Shown here: one piece after another, positions 1 through 5,240 of the stretch | Position numbering within the stretch: position 1 is the stretch's first letter | Layout: each line of letters begins with the position of its first letter | From: an uncultured Phascolarctobacterium sp. | GTDB lineage: Bacteria > Bacillota > Negativicutes > Acidaminococcales > Acidaminococcaceae | Direction: 5' to 3' | NCBI GenBank assembly: GCA_934234275.1 | Contig: CAKQHU010000099.1 | Coordinates: forward strand, 1-5,240 | Length of the DNA stretch: 5,240 nucleotides | The notes under the pieces: generated by a model | What the model was told of the DNA's origin: nothing | Database searches by the model: none | Seen by the model: the letters and a program-made list of their open reading frames with translations, nothing else | Translations under genes and position numbers: made by a program

Positions 1-218
1 TCCAGCTCTTTGGCAATAACCTCGCACAGGTTTTCCGATTTAATCGGCGGATAACGGTTAAACGGGAAGCGTGCGGTACGCTGGGTAATTTTTTCCGCAA
101 TCTCCTGCGGCAGCTGGTAATTACTTTCGTTGGCGTTAACAATAATATCCGCAGCCACGCTTTCTACGGCATATTCCTCCATCGCCTCAATACTCTGGCG
201 AACAGTAAAGCTACTCAT
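1..218 (-). CDS. hisC: Histidinol-phosphate aminotransferase, N-terminal part (cut by window edge)
   Basis: This is the first 72 codons of a PLP-dependent class I/II aminotransferase. In histidine synthesis it transaminates imidazole acetol phosphate with glutamate to give histidinol phosphate, in the cytoplasm. The visible part carries the family's N-terminal signature NANESNYQLP (residues 28-37; compare the usual NENPYGPSP-like segment) and NRYPP (54-58), which corresponds to the usual NRYPDP segment. The PLP lysine and the rest of the fold lie beyond the left edge. The ATG at 218-216 is preceded by GGAGG directly after the hisD stop codon (TAAGGAGG), with 11 bases between the genes, so translation is probably coupled. 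HisC-like aminotransferases can be confused with other family members on a fragment this short, but the position right after hisD supports the call. Confidence 0.9.
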   Translation of the reverse strand, partial: MSSFTVRQSIEAMEEYAVESVAADIIVNANESNYQLPQEIAEKITQRTARFPFNRYPPIKSENLCEVIAKEL

Positions 219-229
219 TTTCTGCCTCC

Positions 230-1573
230 TTATTTACCCACACGTTTACGGATAGCGTTGGCATGAGCCTGCAGTCCCTCTGCTTCAGCCAAGGTAATAA
301 TATCGTCGGCAGCAGCCATCAATGCCGGAGCAGTGTAGGCAATAATGCTTGTTTTCTTCATAAAGGTTTCTACGTTCAGTACGGAATAGAATTTCGCCGT
401 ACCGCCTGTCGGCAGAACGTGGTTCGGTCCTGCATAGTAATCGCCCAGCGGTTCCGGAGAATAAGCGCCCAGGAACATTGCGCCGGCATTACGGATATAC
501 GGCATAATTTCAAACGGTGCCTTGGTCATGATTTCCAAGTGCTCCGGTGCGGACAGGTTTGCCATTTCGATAACGGTAGGCATATCCTTGGCAAGGATAA
601 TCTTGCCTGCCTGCTGCAGCGAGGTACCGGCAATTTCCTTACGCGGCAGCTGTGCCAGCTGCACTTCAATTTCTTCGCCCACAGCGTTAGCCACACGCTC
701 GCTGTCGGTAATCAGGATGGCGCAGGCCAGCGGATCATGCTCTGCCTGGCTCAGAAGGTCTGCAGCCAGATAGGTCGGATTAGCGCTGTCATCTGCTACA
801 ATCAGGATTTCGCTCGGGCCGGCCAGCATATCAATATCTACGTGACCGATGACAGCTTTTTTAGCCAAAGTTACGAAGATGTTGCCGGGGCCGGTGATTT
901 TTTCTACCTTCGGTACGGTTGCGGTGCCAAAGGCCAGCGCAGCAATCGCCTGAGCGCCGCCCATTTTATAAATTTCGGTAACGCCGATTAATTTTGCCGT
1001 TACCAGCACGTTCGGATTAACCTTGCCGTCCTTTCCGGGCGGTACGGCCATCACAATGCGGGGAACGCCTGCTACCTTTGCCGGGCAGGCATTCATCATT
1101 ACAGACGAAGGATAAGCAGCAGTGCCGCCGGGAACATAAATACCGACGGAATCAACCGGCGTAACCTTTTGGCCCAGCAAAGAACCGTAAGGACGGTTCG
1201 TAAGCCAGGTTTTCGGCATCTGCTCCTCATGGAACTTCATAACATTGGCGATGGCACGCTCCAAAGCAGCCTTTACTTCCGGTTTGACGATAGCTTCCGC
1301 TTCCGCAAATTCTTCCTCGGTTACGCGGATATTTTCCGGCGTCAGCTCTACGCGGTCAATCAGCTTAGTATAGTAAAAAAGGCTTTCGTCACCATTTTTG
1401 CGCACATCAGCGACAATCTGGTCAACAACCTGTGCTGCCGTCATGTGTCTGCCGAACATAGCATCCGTGCCTGCCTGAATGCGCGGGGATAATTCTACCT
1501 CGTCAAAAGCCTTCTTTTTCATTAAAGCAGCAATCTCTGCTGCGCTCATCTTTCTTGCGTCTGTAACCTGCAT
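230..1573 (-). CDS. hisD: Histidinol dehydrogenase
   Basis: A 447-residue zinc-dependent enzyme that oxidises L-histidinol to L-histidine in two NAD-dependent steps, the last step of the pathway. The glycine-rich GPGNIF segment is near residues 228-233. The residues equivalent to E. coli Q259, H262, E326, H327, D360 and H419 are all present as Q276 and H279 (SQAEHD), the catalytic pair E344-H345 (SAPEHLEIM), D378 (LGDYYAGPNH) and H437 (QAHANAI). The spacings from H327 to D360 and from D360 to H419 match E. coli exactly, so the enzyme looks intact. An upstream in-frame ATG at 1591 would add six residues (MRRKNK) and overlap hisG by 17 bases. However, AGGAGG at 1588-1583 lies inside that extension, 9 bases before the ATG at 1573, so 1573 is the better start. 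It follows the hisG stop by one base. Length is slightly above the usual 430 or so. Confidence 0.97.
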   Translation of the reverse strand: MQVTDARKMSAAEIAALMKKKAFDEVELSPRIQAGTDAMFGRHMTAAQVVDQIVADVRKNGDESLFYYTKLIDRVELTPENIRVTEEEFAEAEAIVKPEVKAALERAIANVMKFHEEQMPKTWLTNRPYGSLLGQKVTPVDSVGIYVPGGTAAYPSSVMMNACPAKVAGVPRIVMAVPPGKDGKVNPNVLVTAKLIGVTEIYKMGGAQAIAALAFGTATVPKVEKITGPGNIFVTLAKKAVIGHVDIDMLAGPSEILIVADDSANPTYLAADLLSQAEHDPLACAILITDSERVANAVGEEIEVQLAQLPRKEIAGTSLQQAGKIILAKDMPTVIEMANLSAPEHLEIMTKAPFEIMPYIRNAGAMFLGAYSPEPLGDYYAGPNHVLPTGGTAKFYSVLNVETFMKKTSIIAYTAPALMAAADDIITLAEAEGLQAHANAIRKRVGK

Positions 1574-1574
1574 T

Positions 1575-2225
1575 TTATTTTTCCTCCTCATTTAAAACAA
1601 TACGTAAATCCTCAACCAACTTGTGCAAGCGCACAAATTTCAGCTTGAAGCTGGCGCGGTTGGCAATCAGTCTGGCAGTAGCGGTGAAAATAGAATCAAC
1701 CTCCGCCAGTTTATTTTCTTTCAGGGTTCGCCCCGTTTCTACTATATCTACAATCATTTCGCTCAGGCCTACAATAGGTCCCAGCTCAATCGAGCCGTTG
1801 AGCTTAACAATTTCCGTCTGAATGCCCAGCTTATTGAAATAAGCCTTGGCGCAGTTAGGATACTTCGTTGCTACCCTCAGGTGAGCGTAATCCGTCAGCT
1901 TGTCACGTCGCTTAGCCTCCGGCACCGCCATCATTAAACGGCAGCGGCCAAAGCCCAAATCCAAAAGCTCCACTACGTCCTTATCCTGCTCCAGCAGCAC
2001 ATCCTTGCCTATGATGCCGATATCTGCCGCACCGTATTCCACATACGTCGGCACATCAACCGTCTTGGCAATAATGAAGCGTACCTTGGTTTCCTCGTTG
2101 CTGATAACCAGCTTGCGTGAATCCTCGGTAACGTTTTCGGCGCTGTAGCCTACCTTCGCCAGCAGGCGTACAGACTTATCGAAAAGCTTGCCCTTCGGCA
2201 ATGCTATAGTAATGTATTCGTCCAT
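1575..2225 (-). CDS. hisG: ATP phosphoribosyltransferase catalytic subunit, short form
   Basis: A 216-residue short-form HisG. It condenses ATP with PRPP to phosphoribosyl-ATP, the first committed step of histidine synthesis. Visible family segments are ALPKGKL (8-14), the AADIGIIGKDVL region (66-77), ATKYPN (119-124), the PRPP-binding loop DIVETGRT (160-167) and the C-terminal TARLIANRAS (182-191). Long HisG proteins (about 290-300 aa) have an extra C-terminal ACT-like domain for histidine inhibition. That domain is absent here, as is normal for HisG-S, which needs HisZ for activity and feedback control. hisZ is the gene immediately upstream, separated by 62 bases (2226-2287) in which I see no convincing promoter or terminator. 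A ribosome binding site GAGGGG at 2238-2233 sits 7 bases before the ATG. Confidence 0.97.
   Translation of the reverse strand: MDEYITIALPKGKLFDKSVRLLAKVGYSAENVTEDSRKLVISNEETKVRFIIAKTVDVPTYVEYGAADIGIIGKDVLLEQDKDVVELLDLGFGRCRLMMAVPEAKRRDKLTDYAHLRVATKYPNCAKAYFNKLGIQTEIVKLNGSIELGPIVGLSEMIVDIVETGRTLKENKLAEVDSIFTATARLIANRASFKLKFVRLHKLVEDLRIVLNEEEK
1583..1588 (-). promoter_or_regulatory. Ribosome binding site that fixes the hisD start
   Basis: AGGAGG on the minus strand, inside the last codons of hisG, 9 bases before the ATG at 1573-1571. It overlaps codons 2-3 of the longer hisD reading frame and so cannot serve the ATG at 1591. It therefore argues for the shorter HisD and for translational coupling with hisG. 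Confidence 0.85.
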
Positions 2226-2287
2226 AAAAATACCCCTCTATATTTCCCAGCCATAAGCTGAATGAGTATAATGTTTTTTCTTTAAGC

Positions 2288-3457
2288 TTATTCTACATAT
2301 ACTAACGATTTACAGCCATATTCCTTTACTGCGAGTGCTGCTCCCTGCAGGTCCGCAGCCTCGGTCAGCAGCTTCACGCTGCGGCCTTCGCGGCGCAATG
2401 CTGTCGCTTTGGCAATCGCCTCCGGCAGCTTGCCTTCGCTCCAGGCTACCAGCACATCCCAGGTGCGGTTATTGGTAGCAACACCGTTGCGCTCCAAAGC
2501 CAGCAGTACACGGTCCACGCCAACGGCAAAGCCTGTTGCCGGGCATTCCAGGCCGAAGCGCTGCATCATCTTGTCGTAGCGTCCGCCACCTGCCACCGGA
2601 TAACCCATTTCCGGCAGATATACTTCAAAAAGCATGCCCGTGTAATAATCCAAAGAACGATATAAGCCAAGGTCAAAGCTCAAATAGCCTGCGGCACCAT
2701 AAGCCTCCACCAGCTTGTAGATTTTGCGTAAATCATTCAGCGCGCCTTGGCATTTAGCGTTAGTTACTATGGCAGCAACCTTGTCCAAAAGCTCTATGCC
2801 GCCCTGCAGGAAGAGGAAATCGGCAAAAAGCTGCTTGATTTCCGGACGGATATTTTCCATCGCATCTGCCATTTGCTGCATGCCCACAGCATCATGACGG
2901 CGCAGGCAATCCTTCAGCTGTTGCAATTGCGCGTTATCGAAGCCTGCTTCCTCCGCCAGACCATTGATGAAATCAACGTGGCCCAGGCTGATAGCGAACT
3001 TCTGCAAGCCTGCAGCCTGCAATGCTTCGGCTGCCAGCACGATAACCTCGGCATCGGCAGCAGCGCCGCTGGCACCCAGCATTTCTACACCGGCCTGTTC
3101 AAATTCGCATTGGCGTCCTGCCTGAATTTCTTCATAACGGTAAAGATTTGCCAGATAGCAAAGACGTTTAATCTTTTCGCCGCCCTGCAAGCGTGTTGCT
3201 GTCAAGCGGGCAATCGGTGCCGTCATATCATTGCGCAGTGCCAACAGATTATTGCTGCGGTCAAAGAAACGAAAGTCACCTTTGGAACCGGCAGCGCCGA
3301 AGGTCTCAACATATTCAAAATCGGGTGTTTTTACCTCATCATAGCCCCATTTGTCAAAAACGTTGATAATTGCATTTTCAATTCCGCGGCGTGTCTTCAT
3401 CTCTCCCGGCAGAATATCCTTGGTTCCGTAGGGAACCTGGTATACCTTATTAGTCAT
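2288..3457 (-). CDS. hisZ: ATP phosphoribosyltransferase regulatory subunit (HisRS paralogue)
   Basis: A 389-residue paralogue of histidyl-tRNA synthetase that pairs with short HisG to form the active, histidine-inhibited ATP phosphoribosyltransferase. The class II synthetase core is readable: an N-terminal motif-1 region, a motif-2 region around 98-128 (LYRYEE at 105-110, then the Q112-E120 loop), the histidine-binding RSLDYYTGMLFE (267-278), the GGGRYDKM loop (290-297) and a motif-3-like FAVGVDRVLLALE (310-322). A short C-terminal segment (about 332-389) resembles a reduced anticodon-binding domain. A true HisS is the alternative, because the histidine-binding motifs are well kept. HisZ is favoured by length (HisS is usually about 420 aa), by the degenerate C-terminus and by adjacency to a short hisG. 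The ATG at 3457 overlaps the end of hisR by 8 bases, and GAGGGG at 3473-3468 provides a ribosome binding site 10 bases upstream. Confidence 0.95.
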   Translation of the reverse strand: MTNKVYQVPYGTKDILPGEMKTRRGIENAIINVFDKWGYDEVKTPDFEYVETFGAAGSKGDFRFFDRSNNLLALRNDMTAPIARLTATRLQGGEKIKRLCYLANLYRYEEIQAGRQCEFEQAGVEMLGASGAAADAEVIVLAAEALQAAGLQKFAISLGHVDFINGLAEEAGFDNAQLQQLKDCLRRHDAVGMQQMADAMENIRPEIKQLFADFLFLQGGIELLDKVAAIVTNAKCQGALNDLRKIYKLVEAYGAAGYLSFDLGLYRSLDYYTGMLFEVYLPEMGYPVAGGGRYDKMMQRFGLECPATGFAVGVDRVLLALERNGVATNNRTWDVLVAWSEGKLPEAIAKATALRREGRSVKLLTEAADLQGAALAVKEYGCKSLVYVE

Positions 3458-3755
3458 CTTCTTTCTTCCCCTCTTTTATAACTTGCATAACAGAATTATA
3501 ACCGTCAGCGCCATAAACAAGACAACGCTTAACGCGTGAAATCGTCGCAGTGCTGGCACCGGTTTTCTCTACAATAGTTTCGTAGATACAGCCTTCATCC
3601 AGCATGCGCGCTACCTCCAGGCGCTGTGCCATGGCCTTCAGCTCGCTGATAGTACAGATATCCTCAAAAAATTTATAGCATTGCTCCTCATCCTTTAAGC
3701 TGAGAATCGCTTTGAATAACTGGTCTGTTAAATGATCATGAATATTTGCTGCCAT
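3450..3755 (-). CDS. hisR: TrpR-family regulator of the YerC/HisR type
   Basis: A 101-residue protein matching the YerC/YecD branch of the TrpR family, with the recognisable LTDQLFKAILSLKDEEQC (9-26), ELKAMAQRLEVARML (38-52) and a helix-turn-helix around 57-79 containing EKTGASTATISRVKRCL. Comparative genomics by others has proposed this family (HisR) as the histidine-responsive repressor of his genes in Firmicutes, including Negativicutes, with 20-bp palindromic sites. I rely on that from memory. Being the first gene of a his operon fits autoregulation. The leader is too short for a T-box and none is visible, which agrees with repressor control. AGGAGG at 3771-3766 lies 10 bases before the ATG. 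The stop overlaps the hisZ start (ATGACTAA), so the two are probably translationally coupled. The effector (histidine) is inferred. Confidence 0.9.
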   Translation of the reverse strand: MAANIHDHLTDQLFKAILSLKDEEQCYKFFEDICTISELKAMAQRLEVARMLDEGCIYETIVEKTGASTATISRVKRCLVYGADGYNSVMQVIKEGKKEDD

Positions 3756-3774
3756 TTTTTAGTTTCCTCCTGTG

Positions 3775-3792
3775 CGTTACGTGCATATAACG
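3775..3792. promoter_or_regulatory. Imperfect 18-bp dyad, candidate HisR operator
   Basis: CGTTA-CG-TGCA-TA-TAACG reads as a palindrome centred at 3783.5, with 14 of 18 positions symmetric: both 5-base arms and the TGCA core match, and only the two 2-base spacers fail. It ends 4 bases before the hisR ribosome binding site, in the short hisR leader. Size and location suit a TrpR-family repressor site that blocks its own operon. The assignment to HisR is inference, because I have no binding motif for this lineage to compare. Confidence 0.5.
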
Positions 3793-3796
3793 ATAG

Positions 3797-3843
3797 TACT
3801 TTAACTCACTAACTCGTAAAAATACTTTAATACTTTATCTCGT
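3797..3843. repeat. Two 21-bp direct repeats with a 26-bp period
   Basis: Copies at 3797-3817 and 3823-3843 share TACTTTAA at one end and CTCGT at the other, with 16 of 21 bases identical. They span the predicted minus-strand -10 region and its surroundings. They could be a tandem protein-binding site, an alternative for the regulator of the his operon, or a chance product of AT-rich sequence. The shared blocks of 8 and 5 bases in register are what make them notable. Confidence 0.5.
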
Positions 3844-3852
3844 GAAAGTCAA
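3824..3852 (-). promoter_or_regulatory. Predicted promoter of the his operon
   Basis: On the minus strand TTGACT (3852-3847) is followed after 17 bases by TAAAGT (3829-3824). The -35 matches consensus at 5 of 6 and the -10 at 4 of 6. Transcription would start near 3817, giving a leader of about 60 nt. A weaker alternative is TTTACG (3820-3815), 16 bases, TACTAT (3798-3793), which would place the start inside the 3775-3792 dyad. Confidence 0.55.
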
Positions 3853-3858
3853 GAAAAA

Positions 3859-3893
3859 TTTACAAAAAATCTTTTTTCCGCAGGTTTTGTAAA
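3859..3893. repeat. 9-bp inverted repeat upstream of the his promoter
   Basis: TTTACAAAA at 3859-3867 and TTTTGTAAA at 3885-3893 are exact inverted copies separated by 17 bases that contain an A6 and a T6 run. The element lies just upstream of the minus-strand -35 (3852-3847). It may act as a bent or UP-like element or as a protein site. It is not a convincing terminator, since the arms are AT-rich and far apart. Confidence 0.4.
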
Positions 3894-3909
3894 AAATTTC
3901 GCATTTCGC

Positions 3910-3938
3910 TTTACAATTACCTAGTATTTTGATATAAT
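3910..3938 (+). promoter_or_regulatory. Predicted upstream plus-strand promoter
   Basis: TTTACA (3910-3915), 17 bases, then a perfect TATAAT (3933-3938) preceded by TGA, which makes an extended -10. Predicted start is near 3945, about 100 bases upstream of the start from the metN promoter at 4013-4041. It would yield a longer leader through the same riboswitch. A further weaker pair, TTTACA (3971-3976) and TAAAAT (3994-3999) with 17-base spacing, lies between the two. Confidence 0.55.
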
Positions 3939-3981
3939 TTGAGCAATTCCTGAAATCCATTGGACGCAGCTTTACAGCTTT

Positions 3982-4013
3982 ACAGTTTTTTAGTAAAATT
4001 TACGCAAAACTGT
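3982..4013. repeat. 32-bp nested dyad abutting the metN -35 box
   Basis: Perfect 8-bp arms ACAGTTTT (3982-3989) and AAAACTGT (4006-4013) enclose a second small palindrome, GTAAA-A-TTTAC (3993-4003), on nearly the same axis. The right arm ends on the first base of TTGACA. A tandem 8-bp period repeat, GCTTTACAG at 3969-3977 and 3977-3985, overlaps the left arm. Position suits a transcription-factor operator. No factor can be named from the sequence. Confidence 0.45.
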
Positions 4014-4041
4014 TGACAACATCCTAAAATAGATGTATGAT
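4013..4041 (+). promoter_or_regulatory. Predicted main promoter of the metN transcript
   Basis: A perfect TTGACA (4013-4018), a 17-base spacer and TATGAT (4036-4041, 5 of 6 to consensus). The predicted start near 4048 places the SAM-I aptamer close to the 5' end of the RNA, which is the normal S-box layout. Confidence 0.8.
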
Positions 4042-4065
4042 TATTTCATTCAAACTTAACAGAGA

Positions 4066-4163
4066 TTTCATCAAGAGTAGCTGAGGGACTGGCCCGATGA
4101 AGCTACGGCAACCACACATCAGTGAACGGTGCCAATTCCAACGGATAATTCCGGCAGATGAAG
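4066..4163 (+). promoter_or_regulatory. SAM-I (S-box) riboswitch aptamer
   Basis: The S-box core is plain: AAGAG after P1, GAGGGACTGGCCC, GATGAAGCTAC, GGCAACC and GGTGCCAATTCC. P1 pairs TTCATC (4067-4072) with GATGAA (4157-4162). P2a pairs GTAGCT (4077-4082) with AGCTAC (4101-4106), followed by a kink-turn and GGG/CCC (4085-4087/4093-4095). P3 closes with ACC/GGT (4111-4113/4128-4130). P4 is CGGA-TAAT-TCCG (4142-4153). This family binds S-adenosylmethionine and turns off methionine genes when SAM is plentiful. Here it sits between the promoter and the terminator ahead of metN. Confidence 0.96.
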
Positions 4164-4179
4164 ATTACAGATGCAACGT

Positions 4180-4211
4180 ATCCTTCGCCGTGCCGGTGAA
4201 GGATTTTTTTT
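4180..4211 (+). terminator. Riboswitch intrinsic terminator
   Basis: An 11-bp stem runs from 4180-4190 to 4194-4204 (ATCCTTCGCCG against CGGTGAAGGAT, one G-U pair), with a TGC loop and a run of eight T (4204-4211). A competing antiterminator is visible: GAAG..TAC (4160-4168) can pair with GTA..CTTC (4178-4186), using the 3' strand of P1 and the 5' arm of the terminator. This is the expected OFF switch: SAM-bound P1 frees the terminator to form. Confidence 0.93.
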
Positions 4212-4356
4212 ACGCAGCTGTCAGTTATCCGACGGCAGACGTACACCGGAGAATGCGACTCTCAAGCAGCATTCGCTGACTTCTATTGGAAAATAATCTC
4301 TCACACTCAAATAAGGACTGCTGAAACTTGCGGTCACATTAGAAAGGAACACAAGA
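4212..4356 (+). other. Post-terminator metN leader
   Basis: 145 untranslated bases between the terminator and metN. They contain nested inverted repeats: an outer GTCAG/CTGAC (4220-4224/4276-4280) and an inner GAATGC/GCATTC (4251-4256/4269-4274). There is no T-run, so they do not form a second terminator. No small ORF with a plausible ribosome binding site is seen. AAAGGA at 4343-4348 is the metN ribosome binding site, 8 bases before the ATG. Confidence 0.5.
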
Positions 4357-5240
4357 ATGATAGAACTAGTTAATGTAGAAAAAACCTACTACAGCAAGGC
4401 CGGCGACATCCATGCTCTGCACAAAACAAGCCTGAGCATCAAGGCTGGCGAAATTTTCGGTATCATCGGTCTTTCCGGTGCCGGCAAATCCACCTTGGTG
4501 CGCTGCATCAATATGTTGGAAAAACCGACTGCAGGCCAGGTATTCGTTGACGGCCAGGAGCTGACCGCCATGAGCGAAGCACAGCTGCGTAAAGCACGTC
4601 AAAGCATCGGCATGATTTTCCAGCACTTCAACCTGCTGGCAAGCCGTACTGTTTATGATAACATCGCTTTTCCGTTGGAAATCCAAGGTCTGAGCAAGAG
4701 CGAAATCGACAAGCGCGTACGTCCTCTGCTGGAGCTGGTACAGCTGGAAAGCCGTGCCAACTACTATCCCAGCCAGTTATCCGGCGGCCAGAAACAGCGT
4801 GTAGGCATCGCCCGCGCTCTGGCAAGCAATCCTAAGGTACTGCTGTGCGACGAAGCAACCAGCGCCCTCGACCCGCAGACTACCAAATCTATTCTGCATC
4901 TGCTGCAGGACATCAACAAAAAGATGAATCTGACCATCGTGCTGATTACACACCAGATGGAGGTTGTAAAAACCATCTGTGACCGCGTTGCTGTTATCGA
5001 AAGCGGCGACATCATTGAGGAAGGCCCGATGATTGATGTTTTCACCAATCCGCAGCATCCCACTACCAAAGAATTTACCAAGAGCGTTATCAACGCCGAA
5101 CTGCCTGATATCGTTAAACAGATGAAATTAAGCGATACCTATACCGAAGGCAGCAAGCTGCTGGTACGTATCTCCTTCATCGGTGACAGTGCCAGCGAGC
5201 CTATTATTTCCGGCATGGTAAAACATTTTGATGTTGACGT
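4357..5240 (+). CDS. metN: Methionine ABC importer ATP-binding protein (cut by window edge)
   Basis: 294 complete codons of MetN, the cytoplasmic ATPase of the MetNIQ importer for methionine. It has all ABC motifs: Walker A GLSGAGKST (38-46), Q-loop Q89 in MIFQHFNLL, signature LSGGQ (141-145), Walker B VLLCDE (161-166), a D-loop SALD (169-172) and switch histidine H199. The C-terminal NIL-type domain begins around residue 265 and is cut by the right edge. In E. coli this domain binds methionine and inhibits transport when the cell is replete. MetN-specific features are the tail itself and the segments NMLEKPTAG (52-60) and HFNLLASRTVYDNIAFPLE (90-108). metI and metQ are expected downstream. 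The S-box upstream supports a methionine substrate, so control is probably double: transcriptional by SAM and on the protein by methionine. The start ATG at 4357 is supported by AAAGGA 8 bases upstream. Confidence 0.96.
   Translation, partial: MIELVNVEKTYYSKAGDIHALHKTSLSIKAGEIFGIIGLSGAGKSTLVRCINMLEKPTAGQVFVDGQELTAMSEAQLRKARQSIGMIFQHFNLLASRTVYDNIAFPLEIQGLSKSEIDKRVRPLLELVQLESRANYYPSQLSGGQKQRVGIARALASNPKVLLCDEATSALDPQTTKSILHLLQDINKKMNLTIVLITHQMEVVKTICDRVAVIESGDIIEEGPMIDVFTNPQHPTTKEFTKSVINAELPDIVKQMKLSDTYTEGSKLLVRISFIGDSASEPIISGMVKHFDVD

Noticed and set aside
263..991. 242-codon open frame on the plus strand opposite hisD
   Set aside because: It lies wholly antisense to a fully conserved hisD, has no recognisable domain, and is cysteine-rich and of low plausibility. 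It is a by-product of hisD codon use.
2226..2290. Possible promoter (TATACT at 2270-2265) and TAAGCT/AGCTTA inverted repeat in the hisZ-hisG gap
   Set aside because: No -35 at a suitable distance, the 6-bp arms are 25 bases apart, and there is no T-run. This is ordinary intercistronic sequence.
2747..3481. 244-codon open frame on the plus strand opposite hisZ
   Set aside because: Antisense to hisZ and the end of hisR, with no family resemblance. The composition is that of a mirrored coding sequence.
3756..3900. T-box leader for the his operon
   Set aside because: None of the T-box landmarks (specifier stem, AGGGTGGNACCGCG-like box, terminator) is present and the predicted leader is only about 60 nt.
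4097..4279. 60-codon open frame starting inside the riboswitch
   Set aside because: It runs through the SAM-I aptamer, the terminator hairpin and the T-run, so its codons are explained by RNA structure. There is no ribosome binding site.
4253..4279. Possible 8-codon leader peptide (MRLSSSIR)
   Set aside because: The purine-rich GGAGA sits directly against the ATG with no spacing, and the peptide has no run of methionine codons to support attenuation.
4366..5093. Several minus-strand open frames opposite metN
   Set aside because: metN is unambiguous on the plus strand with all ABC motifs. The opposite frames overlap one another and show no domain.

Overview
The window holds two amino-acid gene clusters transcribed away from each other from a shared 600-base intergenic region. 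On the minus strand, reading from about 3755 down to 1, is the start of a histidine biosynthesis operon in the order hisR (yerC-type TrpR-family regulator), hisZ, hisG, hisD, hisC. The hisC gene is cut by the left edge. On the plus strand, from 4357 to the right edge, is metN, the ATPase of the methionine ABC importer, preceded by a SAM-I (S-box) riboswitch with its own intrinsic terminator.

The organism is most likely a Firmicute (Bacillota), and Negativicutes is a reasonable guess. The reasons are the S-box riboswitch, the YerC/HisR regulator, the short HisG with a HisZ partner, strong AGGAGG ribosome binding sites and mid-range GC. The lineage is inferred from gene content only; no 16S or marker comparison was possible.

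The histidine genes are tightly packed. hisR and hisZ overlap by 8 bases, hisZ and hisG are 62 bases apart, hisG and hisD are 1 base apart (with a corrected hisD start), and hisD and hisC are 11 bases apart. HisZ plus the short HisG form the hetero-octameric ATP phosphoribosyltransferase that makes the first committed step. HisD performs the last step and HisC the transamination. The remaining his genes must lie beyond the left edge or elsewhere. The hisR leader is only about 60 nt and holds no T-box, so control is probably by the HisR repressor itself. A dyad at 3775-3792 and a pair of direct repeats over the promoter are candidate binding sites.

The intergenic region (3756-4356) is AT-rich up to about 4050. 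It holds one minus-strand promoter, one strong plus-strand promoter feeding the riboswitch, at least one further good plus-strand promoter upstream of it, several inverted or direct repeats, the SAM-I aptamer, the terminator, and a 145-nt post-terminator leader before metN.

Every gene belongs to a known family and I see no new enzymatic or defence system. What deserves a second look is the regulatory DNA between the two clusters.
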